A stretch of DNA of 64,000 bases, taken from contig NW_017386012.1 in assembly GCF_000237925.1 (NCBI RefSeq), positions 1 through 64,000 on the forward strand, read 5' to 3'. This stretch comes from Schistosoma mansoni (Eukaryota; Platyhelminthes; Trematoda; Strigeidida; Schistosomatidae). The translations under genes were made by a program, and so were the position numbers. This document shows positions 11,326 through 22,080 of the stretch, in pieces. Numbering within the stretch: the stretch's first letter is position 1; every line of letters starts with the position of its first letter. Below the pieces are notes generated by a model. It was not told the origin of the DNA. It made no database searches and saw nothing but the letters and a program-made list of their open reading frames with translations.

Positions 11326-11525
11326 TGAATCTTCCCATTGATGCTTAGGACTGCAACTGGTCAGTCTCTAATTGGCATATGTGCATACTGTGCGTATTGC
11401 CTCGATATAGCCTTAATTCACAAGCACTATAAGCAAAGATGGATAGTGGTTAGTAGTGGAATCCAGGACGCGCATTTCGTCCCATTTGGGACTCGTCAGC
11501 TGAATATACCTGCATCTCAGAATCA
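11326..11525 (-). mobile_element. Family A tail module and intact hammerhead (copy A3)
   Basis: 11326-11430 is the tail module that follows copies A1 and A4, here in the opposite direction. It is joined to a minus-strand ribozyme at 11459-11507. Read on the minus strand, the core is intact: CTGACGAG, stem II TCCC/GGGA, GAAA and GTC. Stem I ATTCAG/CTGGAT pairs over six positions with one G-U. No tRNA-like head follows; the unit stops just past stem I at about 11521. Confidence 0.82.
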
Positions 11526-11789
11526 TTTATTATTACAAAACTTTTTATGGTTTTATCATGATATCCATTTTATCTTGGATTATGAAACCAGAGTTGAAGG
11601 TTTGATATTTGAAGAGATTAAATGAAAGATTCCCTGAAATAGTTCATTATTGAGTGCTGTATGAGAATCTATTCATTTTATAAGAGCTATAAATCTGAAA
11701 AACTGACATATTGTATTGAACAAGAACGAGAGTGAAGGTAGACTATCTCACTAAAATCTGACAACCATATAGTAAACAGTTAATTTGCA

Positions 11790-12000
11790 AATTATCAATC
11801 AATTGTCTAAATCTTGACTGTTCTTTCTGCAAATATGAGTGCATAGTCTCCGATTATTATTATTCATGCATTTCCATATCAACTGCGTTTCGTTTCCGTT
11901 CTCTCCTTATTGGTCTTCTACTGAAATACATTCCATGCCCGACTATCGTTATATACTACTAGTGTGGATATAAGTAGCCCACACCACAATATGTATAGAA
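11790..12000 (+). repeat. Repeat R5, longest plus-strand copy
   Basis: Runs from ATTTGCAAATTATCAATCAA to the GATATAAGTAGCCCACACCA block. It aligns with the reverse complement of 7784-7975. 12001-12383 beyond it shows no recognised feature. Confidence 0.6.
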
Positions 12001-12383
12001 AGATTATCATCATACTTAATATATTCTTTAGTATGAAAAATATGTTGTTTAGTGAATACGAAGAAAGAACATGGTAGATAGAGGTGACTTGTTATACAGA
12101 AATCTTTATAAATAAAGAAACGGAAAACTTTCTCGTATATTTATTATACTAGTTAGAAAATTAAGAATATTATTACTTACCTATCTAGAAATACATTTTG
12201 ACTAGTATAAACCTGTTCAACGACTTTTCAATTTGGAATTACAAAATGGAAGTTTCTGTTGAAAATACCGAACATCTTTTTGTTCTAGACTCATTAGTAA
12301 TATTATGATTTAAAAACAATTTTACGTCTTTTCTCTGAAATTTTATCGTTTAGCATGGTTATACGAGAATTATAAGCAAAAGG

Positions 12384-12713
12384 AGGTTTTGCGGAGTTTT
12401 TGTAATGATTTAATGGTTGAATTCATGGGTCAATCAAAGTTAGAGCACAATGGAAAACCTGGAAACACTGGATGGCCATTTCGTCCTGGTGTAAAACTCC
12501 TCAGTAGTGCGTACCCGAAATTCGAAAAAAGAACCTTCGGTCTCGCGCGTGAACGCTTAACCTCTAGACCACTGAGCTGGCATCCAATTGTGTTAATGTC
12601 TGACTTCAATCGACCCATGATCATTACGCAACCCATACTGGTTTTCAATAGTAGTCTAGCTTAGATTGACTTATGAATTCAACCGTTAAAATTACTACAA
12701 TCTCCACAAATCC
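12384..12713 (-). mobile_element. Hammerhead SINE, family B (copy B5) with long terminal inverted repeats
   Basis: Minus-strand unit. Its ends are imperfect inverted repeats of roughly 85 nt, 12384-12465 against 12630-12713, both built from TTTTGCGGAGTTTTTGTAAT-type sequence followed by a GTTGAATTCATG block. The hammerhead at 12465-12512 keeps CTGAGGAG and GAAA. It has an ATC cleavage triplet, a weak stem II with G-U pairs, and one mismatch at the base of stem I. The tRNA-like head lies at 12535-12590. Confidence 0.8.
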
Positions 12714-12989
12714 CAACACTGATGATATCATATTTGTTTATTTCTTAATGCTGGTCGAATTCTAATTGTTGGGCTGTATTATGATCTCTTGCCTAATTGA
12801 CTAGACACAAAGTCCCTTACAATTTTATTTATACATTACTAATAGTGAGTAACATAGTATAATACTTTGGTGATGTAGTATTTTCATTCGACCATCTTAT
12901 ATCGAAATCTGATGAAGCATTTGAAATGTTCAAGTCTCATCAATAACAGTTTTGTACTGAGAAATACTCATTATAATTATAATCCAATT
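12714..12989. other. No recognised feature
   Basis: AT-rich spacer with no gene recognised. Confidence 0.4.
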
Positions 12990-13230
12990 ACTCCAATCTA
13001 CCTGTATCTCAGTGTTGACGTTTACTCAGCTGAGTGAATAATGGGTTAAGCGTTTGAAACGAAAGCAGGTAGATTCCCCGACGTAGTCCATATACGACAA
13101 AATACCCTTTCAGCATTCTGTTGTTAGCCAACATCTAGATATGCTTGAAATGCTTGTGAACTAATGGCAATATCGAAGTTATTTTGCCAGCATGCATGTA
13201 TGATGAAACAGAATGATCAATTGCAGCGCA
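12990..13230 (-). mobile_element. Strongly decayed family A SINE remnant
   Basis: ACCTGTATCTCAGTGTTGAC near 13000 matches the segment between ribozyme and tRNA head in A1 and A4. 13140-13230 matches the tail module (AATGCTTGTGAACTAATGGC, then GATCAATTGCAG). The ribozyme core itself is gone. 13231-13540 holds nothing else recognised. Confidence 0.55.
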
Positions 13231-13541
13231 AATATCAAAAATGAAAAGATGCAAATAATCTTTACAGATGAGGGTAATATTCTTTTACAGAACTTTTTGT
13301 TAAACGTTCTAATATTGTGAAAATACTGTTTATATGTCAAATTTAAAAACGAACCTAATTGCCTCACATATATCAATGACATCGGAATTTGTTGAAAGCT
13401 CGGTTGTCACATGATGCGATTCCCAATGATTTGGACTAACAGTCAGATTTCAATAGATTAAAAACATGAGTATGATATTTTATTACGTTAATTTTGTACC
13501 CATAATCTGCATATATAAGCAGGGTGTTATATTAAAATTAT

Positions 13542-14010
13542 CAGAAGGGGCTTTGTGGAGATTTGGTATTTTCATAGTTGAAAGCGTGAGTGAATTGAAG
13601 CTAGACCACCATGAAAAACCTGGAAGCACTGGACGGCCGTTTCGTCCTGACTGAATTCGAGAGTTAAATCCAGGAGTTCTAATGAGAAGCAGTGACCAGT
13701 GGAGTTCAAACCACGTCTGTTGTGAGATATCAACTCACTGAAGACAATTGGTGAACGGTTGCTCGACTTCGTGGATCAGTTGAAGTTAGACATTAACACC
13801 GTTGGATGCCGGCTCGGTGGTCTATCGGTCAAGTGATATGGAGCATGACCGGTAGGTCCTGGGTTCGAGTTTCACGAGTGAGGGATCGTGGATGCGCACT
13901 GCTGAGGAGTCTCATAATAGGACAAAACGGCCGTCCAGTGCTACCAGGTTTTCCATGGTGGTCTAGCTTCAATGGACTCACGCTTTCAACTATGTTATAT
14001 TATACTAAAT
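13542..14010 (+). mobile_element. Hammerhead SINE, family B (copy B6) with 76-nt foldback arms
   Basis: 13573-13648 and 13919-13994 are inverted copies 76 nt long. Each arm contains the GAAA-stem III-cleavage site half of the hammerhead plus the TAGCTTCAAT tail. Between them lie an about 150-bp 5' segment and a tRNA-like head (13806-13880, B box GGGTTCGAGTTTC). The hammerhead at 13893-13942 keeps CTGAGGAG and GTC with a perfect stem I (GCACTG/CAGTGC). GAAA has become AAAA by a G to A change, which should abolish activity. Confidence 0.85.
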
Positions 14011-14187
14011 AACATTTATCCATCTAGTTTAGTGCTGTTATCTTTTTTTAAATCAGTCAAGTGCTAACATCAATAAGACAGTTTCGTGCGTATCCGTCAC
14101 TCGTTTACAACATATTATTACATTCATCTATTGATCAGTATTTCACCACAAAATTATGGTTTATCTTTGCTATCTATTCTTTAATAG

Positions 14188-14364
14188 GTCAATTAAAAGA
14201 TGAATCTGAAAGAAATGTAAGCAGTGATTTAAAAAACAACTCTGAAACTTCCCTACCAACGAATTCTAATCCAAATCATTCAACTGATCCTATTGAAACC
14301 AATGAAAGCCAAAATATAAACTCTGTAAAATCTCAAGTCCTTAATGAAATGAATAAAAATGAAA
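14188..14364 (+). CDS. Internal exon of an uncharacterised gene (with 20810-22080)
   Basis: Open for 59 codons between a splice acceptor (TTCTTTAATAG) and a donor (GTAAGT at 14365). The encoded peptide is hydrophilic and rich in Ser, Asn and Glu, ending in LNEMNKNE, so it is probably a disordered linker. It ends one base into a codon. The exon at 20810 starts with the two bases needed to complete that codon (Asn), so the two are phase-compatible and most likely belong to one gene. The intron between them, 14365-20809, is 6.4 kb and full of mobile elements. Upstream exons were not identified in 1-14187. Confidence 0.65.
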
Positions 14365-14689
14365 GTAAGTTACATTGTGTTCTATTTTGTTCTTCTCTCG
14401 CAAGTTTTCATTCGAGTTAAATGAGCTTGCAATAATGGCATATTACATTAGCTGTAAGATATAAAATTTTCAGTACCATATCTATGCTCTTCTTCAATTA
14501 TTCATAGTGTCGTTAATTATTTTGTTGTAAATAAGTATGCATACTTTTATTATTTACTATTTGTAAACACAAATAAACAAAGACTTTAATTATAGGTCAG
14601 ATTAGTATATACTATTTTGTCTTTCATTAGACTATTGTATCAAGTATGATCATTATTTCACTATATACACTAACACGGTATGTGCTTTG

Positions 14690-15640
14690 CGCCATCCAAG
14701 TGAAAAGTACTCCTAGAAGACTGGCAGGATTCTCATCCTGTACTCACCCTAGATGGTGAGCAGATTGAAGTAGTTGAGAAGTTCGTGTATCTAGGTAGCT
14801 ACATAAGTGCTGGTGGTGGCGTGAGTGATGAGATCGATGCACGTATAATGAAAGCCAGAGCGGCTTATGCCAATCTGGGCCATCTTTAGCGCCTTCGTAA
14901 TGTTAGTCTGGCTGTAAAAGGTCGGATTTACAACGTTTCGGTGAGAGCAGTTTTGCTCTATGCTTGTGAAACCTGGCCTCTCCGAGTTGAGGATGTTAGA
15001 CGACTCTCTGTGTTCGAACATCGTTGTCTCCGAAGGATTGCTCACATCCAGAGGCAACACCATGTTAGTAATGCAGAGGTTCGGCATCGTGTGTTCGGGC
15101 GCAGAGATGATAATTCAATTGGTGTCACCATCTTGAAACACCGACTTCGGTGGCTTGGACATGTTCCACGAATGTCGTCCCAGAGACTTCCACGTCGTGC
15201 ATTATTTGCCGACTCTGGGACTGGTTGGAAGAAGCGGAGAGGAGGTCAGTGTATGATATGGTGTCGTGGTATGAAAGAAAGCTGCAAAGGGCTAGCTTCT
15301 ATCGGTCCTCCTTGACTCCCTGGCTGGGGTCCGAGAGATGGTGCGACACAGTGGCTAGAGACGTTGTCAGATATGGCTCAGAATAGAAGCTAGTGGCGAA
15401 CCTGCTGTAACCTTCTACTTTCTTCATAAAGAGTGGTTATAACTTTCTTAACTGAAAGAGTTCTTCTGGTTATACATTTCAGTTCTCTCCATCATTACTC
15501 TTCGCTTTTTTTTCATTCTATTTTTTCTTTCGTATATATGCACCTTACCCCTTTCTCTTCCCATCGTCATTGTTTTCTGTGGCTCATATATATCTGGTGC
15601 CCCTTTGTACCAATATGTACGCGTTCAAATAAATAAATAA
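14690..15640 (+). mobile_element. RTE-like retrotransposon 3' fragment (inside intron)
   Basis: Shifting plus-strand frames encode the C-terminal part of an RTE-type protein: YLGSYISAGGGVSDEIDAR near 14790, then CETWPLRVEDVRRLSVFEHR, LKHRLRWLGHVPRM and LPRRALF up to about 15300. A stop (TAG near 14887) and frameshifts interrupt it. The end is a run of short AT repeats (AAATAAATAAA near 15627-15640), typical of a retrotransposed 3' tail. It is the best preserved 3' RTE copy in the window. Confidence 0.85.
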
Positions 15641-15831
15641 ACATATATATACGGTTACACGAAATTGTAGGTTTTTAAAAGCCTTTTAGAAGTGATTTAC
15701 ACTGAACGGATACAAATTCCATGGTATATTTAAGTAGAGTGTCAATCATATGAACAAACTCAATTCAAACGTTCTCATATGATTTTGAGATAGTGAACAC
15801 GATATTTAGCTCAGATGGATGATATTGATAA

Positions 15832-16250
15832 AGTTTCTTTCTGTGAACTGGATGATTTGGTCATGGAGCTTTCATTGCTCTTCTGAACAACATTATCATT
15901 ATAAACTTCATGTAGAAATGAAGTGATCGAATTTCTCCAATTATGAATCACAGCATGTCCTGTTGAGTTAACTCTTGGTTGGTTATTATGGCCCTTTATC
16001 TGTCATAATCTGCCTCTTTATTTTGATTGTATCTCCGAATGATTTTATTCTTGGTCTTATATTTATTCGTGATTTTTCTGATTGGTTGATAGATAGCTAA
16101 TCAACATCAAGGTCGACAGGACAAGCTGTAAGTCAAATAAGGAGGAATTCAAACATTTCACTTCTACCTTACGTTTGTGCTCATGATGTTGTTCAGAAGA
16201 ACAATGAAAGCTCCATGACCTAACCATCCAGTTCTGAGAACGAAACTCCG
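15832..16250. repeat. Foldback element with arms of about 150 nt
   Basis: 15832-15985 and 16082-16250 are imperfect inverted copies. Shared blocks include GTCATGGAGCTTTCATTG, CTTCTGAACAACAT and CATGTCCTGT. The spacer is about 95 bp. No coding capacity is seen; it looks like a MITE or foldback transposon. 15641-15831 and 16251-16454 hold nothing else recognised. Confidence 0.8.
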
Positions 16251-16454
16251 TCATAAAAACAGCTATTTAAATAGGTTATATATCATCACAGTAAAATAAT
16301 TTTGTTCATGTACTGAAGAAGTAAAATTTCATAGATTTTTCTCTAACATTATCACCCATGAAATTCAGCAGGATGTTTCAACTGAGTAACCCTGTGCACA
16401 ATTCGAACTAATAAATAATGTATTGTCGCATGGCGCTTCTAATATATTAGTGGA

Positions 16455-16815
16455 TTGCAAAGATGGATAGTGGCTAGCAGTGGAATCCAGTTTGACGCAC
16501 GTTTCGTCCTATTTGGGACTCGTGAGCTGGATGTACCTGCATCTCAGAGTTGATGTTCACTCTGGGACTCGAACCCAGTACCCTCGCTTCAAACGCCATC
16601 ACGTTATCCACTCGGCCACTGAGTCCTGATAGTCACTTCCTTGTGCAATGGGGTGAAGTTGGATTCCACTACTAGCCACTATCCATCTTCGCCTAACATG
16701 CTTGTGAAATAAGGCTATATCGAAGCAATACGCACAGTATGCACATATGCCAATTAGAGACTGACCAGTTGCAGTCCTAAGCATCAATGGGAAGATTCAA
16801 ACAAACAATACTAAG
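16455..16815 (-). mobile_element. Sm-alpha-like hammerhead SINE, family A (copy A4)
   Basis: Nearly identical to copy A1 over the ribozyme and tRNA-like head. The hammerhead at 16482-16533 has the same altered core (CTCACGAG) and the same three extra A residues after the cleavage triplet. Inverted repeats of about 35 nt bound the body (16458-16492 and 16660-16698); the right arm starts at TGGATTCC, next to where the cleavage site would be. A tail module follows (16698-16815). Confidence 0.88.
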
Positions 16816-16979
16816 TGAATATTAGTGGATTATTCAGATATACAATACAGGTCAATTTATTCTGTAATGTAACATATACCACTACGAATTCAAAAACGTT
16901 TATCACTTACACTTAATCACATGGCAGTGTCAATTAAGAAATAACCGAAATTGAATCTTTTAAATATCTTTATTACTTT

Positions 16980-17490
16980 ACCTACTTACTTACGCCTGTC
17001 ACACTTCGTGAAGGAACATAGGCTGACCACCAGCATTCTTCATCCAACTCTTTCCTGGATAATCCTTTCCATTTGCTATTCATCCTTTTGATGTCTGCTT
17101 CCAATTTCCGACGCACTGTGTTCTTTAGTCTCCTTCTTTTCTGTTTCCCTCTAGGATTCCACCCTTAGCTCTTCTAGGTTTACTAACGATCCCGAGATCA
17201 GGCAAAGGAGGAGAGTCGGGTATGAGGTCAGCAGCTCCATCCCTTAAAAAAAAACTTTGTTTAAAAACGCTAACCAGAATAAACAAATTAAACCATTTAA
17301 ACTTTCCCCCACCCAAGTTGAGGGATCATCATTCAGAAGAATTATGACGTCTCATGTTGAAAGCCGAGATTATTCTGAAATCATTAGACGTATGACCCTT
17401 CTTAAAACCAGAGCATCAATTAATGTAGGTACATGGAATGTTCGGACAGTGTAGGAGACCAGGAGGACCTGTCAAATAGCTACAGAAAAT
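16980..17490 (+). mobile_element. RTE-like retrotransposon 5' fragment
   Basis: Begins with the leader TTACTTACGCCTGTCACAC, repeated at 59815. 17257-17454 then reads open and ends NVGTWNVRTV, the characteristic start of an RTE-type apurinic endonuclease. A stop codon (TAG) sits where Trp would be expected next, and sequence of the ETRRTCQIATENI type follows. The rest of the endonuclease and the reverse transcriptase are missing. Confidence 0.7.
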
Positions 17491-18082
17491 ATCACTAACA
17501 TATAAGTATCAAATTAAATTGAAGACAGTCTGCAATTGACTATTCAATTTGACTTTTCTATTTAACACTAAATAAAATCAGTTATTAAAACCATTCAGAT
17601 AGTTAATCAATTACTCAGCATTGGCATAGATTGATGATTACGCAATAAAGAGAACTGACTAAAATCCATAAAATGGAAGTTAAGTTTCCATTAAATCAGT
17701 CCAAAAGTCAACTCATTGGGTGCTATATTTAACAGTCATTTGTTCACATTAATGTTTGATCACAAATGTATACCTTAAGTGGATGGGTCTCGAACTAACA
17801 AATGAGACAAATATTCAGTAAAATTTCATGTATTTACTTATTTTTTTCTCCAATGTATCACGTTACTTTGCAACTGAAACTATCACTAGTCACATCTGAT
17901 CAATCATTGAGTATATTTCAATTACACTTTTGTTTACTTCGTAATTCTGATCTAATTCCATCGATCAAGTGATTCGACATTGCAAGGAGTATTTATTGAT
18001 AATACGTGTTTTTTGGAGTTAGTCAATCAGTGCTAAGGATTGAACAAACAAAATTTTGCCTAGTACTTAGTAATCAATCATT
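17491..18082. other. Intron sequence with no recognised feature
   Basis: AT-rich intronic DNA. No repeat shared with other parts of the window was recognised. Confidence 0.4.
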
Positions 18083-18087
18083 TGTAG

Positions 18088-18587
18088 TGTTATAACTTGC
18101 GGTCTTGGATGCCCTGTCAATACCGCCAACAGGAGATCAGTGACTTATAGATCTGACCAATGGCTCATAAAACCCGTACGAGCAGTATAGAGTACTTATC
18201 GGTCCTGTTTTCTGCCTAGCCCAGTCAGTTAAGTCCAGAACACTAATAACAGCCTCTGTAGTATGAATCATTATATTTCAAACATACTGGGTTTATATAG
18301 AAACTAAACAAACCACAGGGTATCATAAATTAAAAAACAAAATTTGTACAACATGTAGCCAAATGTGACTGTAAATAAGGAAGATAGTAATCAATAGATA
18401 GGGTATAACTTAAGAATGGTAAATCATATAACAATAGTTCATTGGTCAAAATAAAGCTCATAATAAGAGGGATATGAATATGAGTAGTTTAGTTAGTTAA
18501 CAATTATACGATAAAATATATATGCATAGTATTGGTTCATAATTAGATCCCAAAGTTATCATGCACTGTTCTTATAAGGACATAACA
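18088..18587 (-). mobile_element. Solo LTR (family L, copy 2)
   Basis: 500 bp; on the minus strand it begins TGTTATG and ends TATAACA. The flanking 5-bp direct repeats TGTAG (18083-18087 and 18588-18592) are perfect. It is homologous over its length to the LTRs at 8766 and 51222, including the TATA-like block (minus strand near 18291) and the AACTGACTGGGCTAGGCAGA block. It lies in the large intron of the 14188-22080 gene, antisense to it. Confidence 0.92.
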
Positions 18588-18592
18588 TGTAG

Positions 18593-19504
18593 ATACCTCA
18601 GTATTGTATGATGACAATAAAGGTTCAAGTTACTTATTAGTATTATCTTAGATTGTATGATATGTTTACGAATGTCACCTAACAAGTAAAGTTAGGTACA
18701 ATAGACTTTCTGATGGACTACTTTGAATGAACTAACGGTAGGAACTACCAGTTTCAGTCCTATTACATCGATGGAAAGATTCAAACAAACAATACTAAAT
18801 GAATTTACCTATCGTGATAGTTAAAACTTATCAAGAAAAACTAAACAGTAACACCAACAATAACAGAAGATTGAACGGAAAACAATGTGTAAACAGAATA
18901 GTAAAAGAATTCAAGGTTAGTAATAAGTATATTACACATTATGAAAGTATTCATTAGGAATCTTAGTCTCATATAAAAATATTTCATTTTGAACAATAGA
19001 ATACTTTTATTGGTTAACTAATCAACTAACTAGCTACAGTTTTGCTCATTAAACCTATATGTATTAAATAAGATCAGCATGCACACACACACACTAGTAA
19101 AGCACTATATGTTTATGGATTATAATGACAAAGAAGGTCATACTCAGTCAGATATATAGTTATATATATATATATACTTAGATAATTAATTATGCATAGT
19201 ATAAAGAAATATGTTTACTTTGATTAGGAAGGAATTCTGTGTACGTGAGGGATTGTTAATTTTTGTTTTTTTATTTTATTTTTATAGAATAAGTTCTTTT
19301 AAAACAAATGTACGAATATTCTAGTCATGTCTACACATAGATATGGCATCTAGATGTATAATGACTAAGTATTAACCTCATAAAATTGTGTACTTATCAT
19401 TAAAAGAATGCACTATATAATTAAATCATTAGGTTTTGTGAGTAATGCTACATAGATGTTGAAAACTTACATAATAATTGGCTTACTACTTATGTATAAT
19501 TAAG
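18593..19504. other. Intron sequence with a family A tail scrap
   Basis: 18735-18805 matches the family A tail module (GGAAAGATTCAAACAAACAA). The rest is AT-rich with short (TA)n and (CA)n runs near 19083 and 19155. No gene recognised. Confidence 0.5.
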
Positions 19505-19553
19505 TAGTTCATTTTATTTAATTAATTTTGTCTGAATACATGAATATTGGTAT

Positions 19554-19650
<97 letters not shown>

Positions 19651-20120
19651 CAGACGAAAAATTGTCTTTCACTTTATTCGTGTGAGGGATATGATAATGT
19701 CCGGGTGTCCATACCGAAGCAGATGGTTTTCTTAGGATGCTACACACCCGGAGCCTTTGACCTAAAGTTCTGATCCAAAACTCAATGGAGCATCGTGAGA
19801 AAATGCAGTCCCATGGTAAACGGTGACCAACAATCGGTTCATACTCCATTTGTTCTCTCAGGATTCTGTAGCCCATGTCTAACACTGATTTGGTGTCAGG
19901 GTTTTCCAACTTCCCCAGATTGACTGTCGGTGTGCACCGGCCCGGTTAAAGCGCCGTACATTCGTTTTTCGTTCACTCAATTTCGTAAAGAACACATTCG
20001 TTATGAGAAAGAAGTGAGTAGGACTTTCTCTGGCAAAGGCTATATACACGTGGTCGAGTGAGAGCCTTTCTAGATAGAGGGTGGGTGCTCCCCACTCTCG
20101 GCCGTACCAGGGCATGAAAT
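19505..20120. repeat. Interspersed repeat R3, copy b
   Basis: Same direction and block order as the copies at 6211 and 38829. An (AT)n run of about 90 bp lies exactly between the TATTGGTA-AAGG block and the GCACCAGA block. The microsatellite therefore grew inside the element (19558-19646), which explains the size difference from copy a. Confidence 0.8.
19558..19646. repeat. (AT)44 microsatellite
   Basis: About 89 uninterrupted bases of alternating A and T. Such runs are prone to length errors in sequencing, so the length is uncertain. Open frames read through it (Ile-Tyr repeats) are artefacts. Confidence 0.95.
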
Positions 20121-20809
20121 AATTATCCTTCTTCCATGATTCATTTGTCCGATTTATACAAAATAGTGTTTTAAGAGAAGTGTTCAAGTAAGAATTAAGT
20201 ATTATTTTAAGTCTTTATTCCTAAATACTCTAGAGTCAGATTGGTATGTGCAGCTCCTCCATACCTGTTTGTGAATAAAATGTCAATGCGTTCACAAAAA
20301 TCTGTTGTGATAAAGTTACAATTTTCAATAGTTACATTTTTTAATGATTGACACATACATATCCAAACTAAGATTATACAGTAGGTGAGTTCATCACAAG
20401 AAAAGTGGTAGACTATAATCAAGTCAGTTGTTAACTTTGATTTTCAGGTATACATCACTTATCAATGTAATCTCGAATGACGGAGATTCTGAATAAGACT
20501 AATACTATGGCTTTTCTGAATCTATATCATAATTGTTGTGTATATCTAATTCAGTACTCAACCACTTTCAATAAAGACTAATTTTTTTAATAAGCTATTG
20601 TTTCACATTTTTATAAACTTCTCCCAGATGACAATTTACTATTCATTGGGTAAAATGTTTGGGTTCGAACCCGTAACCTAAAAGTTTTAATCAATAAATA
20701 AGATTAAAATGGGTATTTTATAATCAATATTTTCATGAACAAATAATACTGTTTACATTTGATTACATTTAAAAATCAATAATATTTTTTTAATTTTTTT
20801 TAAAAATAG

Positions 20810-22080
20810 ATCATGAACATAACTCTTGCATAGCAACAACAACAACTACAACGGGTAATCGTCAACCATATGAAGGTGAAAATTTTGAAAATTTAACATC
20901 AAATGAATTAGCTAATTTTAAAGCAACATTAACATATTGGAATCGTTTACCAGAACCATTATGTATAAGGCAACCAATACCAAATTCAATAAGTATTTAT
21001 AAATTATTAGAAAAACAAATTGTTAAATTAACATCAGATAGAGGTAGAATAAGAAAATATTTAGGTAATTTTACACAAACTCCAGAAGGTTTACCATTTC
21101 GTCAATTATTTAATGAACATTTAGAAATGTTAAAATTAACACCATTGGAATCAAATAATTCACCATATTGTTTATGTGTAAATAGTGGAAAAACTACTAC
21201 TAATACTACCGATACTACTAATACCACTACTCATACTACTAACAATACTACCGATACTACTCATACTACCGATACTACTAATACTACTAATACTACTACT
21301 AATAACAATGATGATGAATATTATCATTATTTAATGCCAGCATTTTATCGTTTATTAACATGGCTTATTGAAACTAAACGTCAATTTGCTATATTTATAC
21401 GTACATATGGTAAAGATGGTGAACATATATTATCTGCAATTGAAGCTTATATTCATGGAAAACATTCACAAGAGAAAGCCCCTATAAATGCTAAACAATT
21501 TCTACCAATTGATTATACTAAATGGTATTTAAAACGTTCTGAACATGAACCAATGTTTCAATTATTAAAAGAAATCCATAATGATCATGATCCGAATGAT
21601 GATAAACAATTAATCAATATATCTAAGGATCCATATGAAATTTATCAAATATGGTCAAAACAAATTGGTGTGATTAATATAACAGATGATTTCATGTATT
21701 GGAAACAACATAATTATCATTATAAATCATCAAAACCATTATGGTTTAATCCAAATGATAAATATATACAACATATATTGTTTGATGATAATATACGTTT
21801 TGAAGAAGATGGTTCTAATGTGATTGATTTATATCAATTTGATAATAATAATTTTACTAATAATAATTATACTACTGATAATAATATAAGTAGTCAAAAT
21901 CTAAAATCAAAAGAATTTCATTCATATTATAATCTTGATATGAATGATGCAATGAAATGGGAAAATATTTATTATGTACAAGCAGATTTATTAGAAATAA
22001 TTAAAAATAGAAATTATTTTATTGAAAAAGTTAATGAATGTGAAATGAATTTAGATCGTATACAAAATGAACTTATGTAA
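20810..22080 (+). CDS. Terminal exon of an uncharacterised, possibly HAD-like protein
   Basis: After a splice acceptor (TAAAAATAG ending at 20809) the frame is open for 422 codons to TAA at 22078-22080. I do not recognise a named family with confidence. The order is: an Asn/Thr stretch; a helical region with NFKATLTYWNRLPEP; a low-complexity Thr/Asn insert of about 42 residues (21190-21312); a conserved-looking core with TKRQFAIFIRTYGKDGEHIL; and HILFDDNIRFE followed by VIDLYQF. FRT-G and F-DDN pairs of this kind occur in poorly described eukaryotic proteins thought to have a HAD-like fold; that is inference. The C-terminus (ADLLEIIKNRNYFIEKV) looks coiled-coil. Codons are strongly A/T-ending. 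The first half of the protein is not in this exon. Confidence 0.75.
21190..21312 (+). repeat. Coding trinucleotide-like repeat (Thr/Asn/Asp/His)
   Basis: Runs of ACT with interspersed AAT, GAT and CAT encode TTNTTDTTN-type sequence of about 42 residues. It stays in frame in the middle of the exon and is probably length-variable between individuals. Confidence 0.85.

Noticed and set aside
19514-19909. Open frames with long Ile-Tyr repeats on both strands
   Set aside because: They are translations of the (AT)44 microsatellite; the same applies at 50145-50396.
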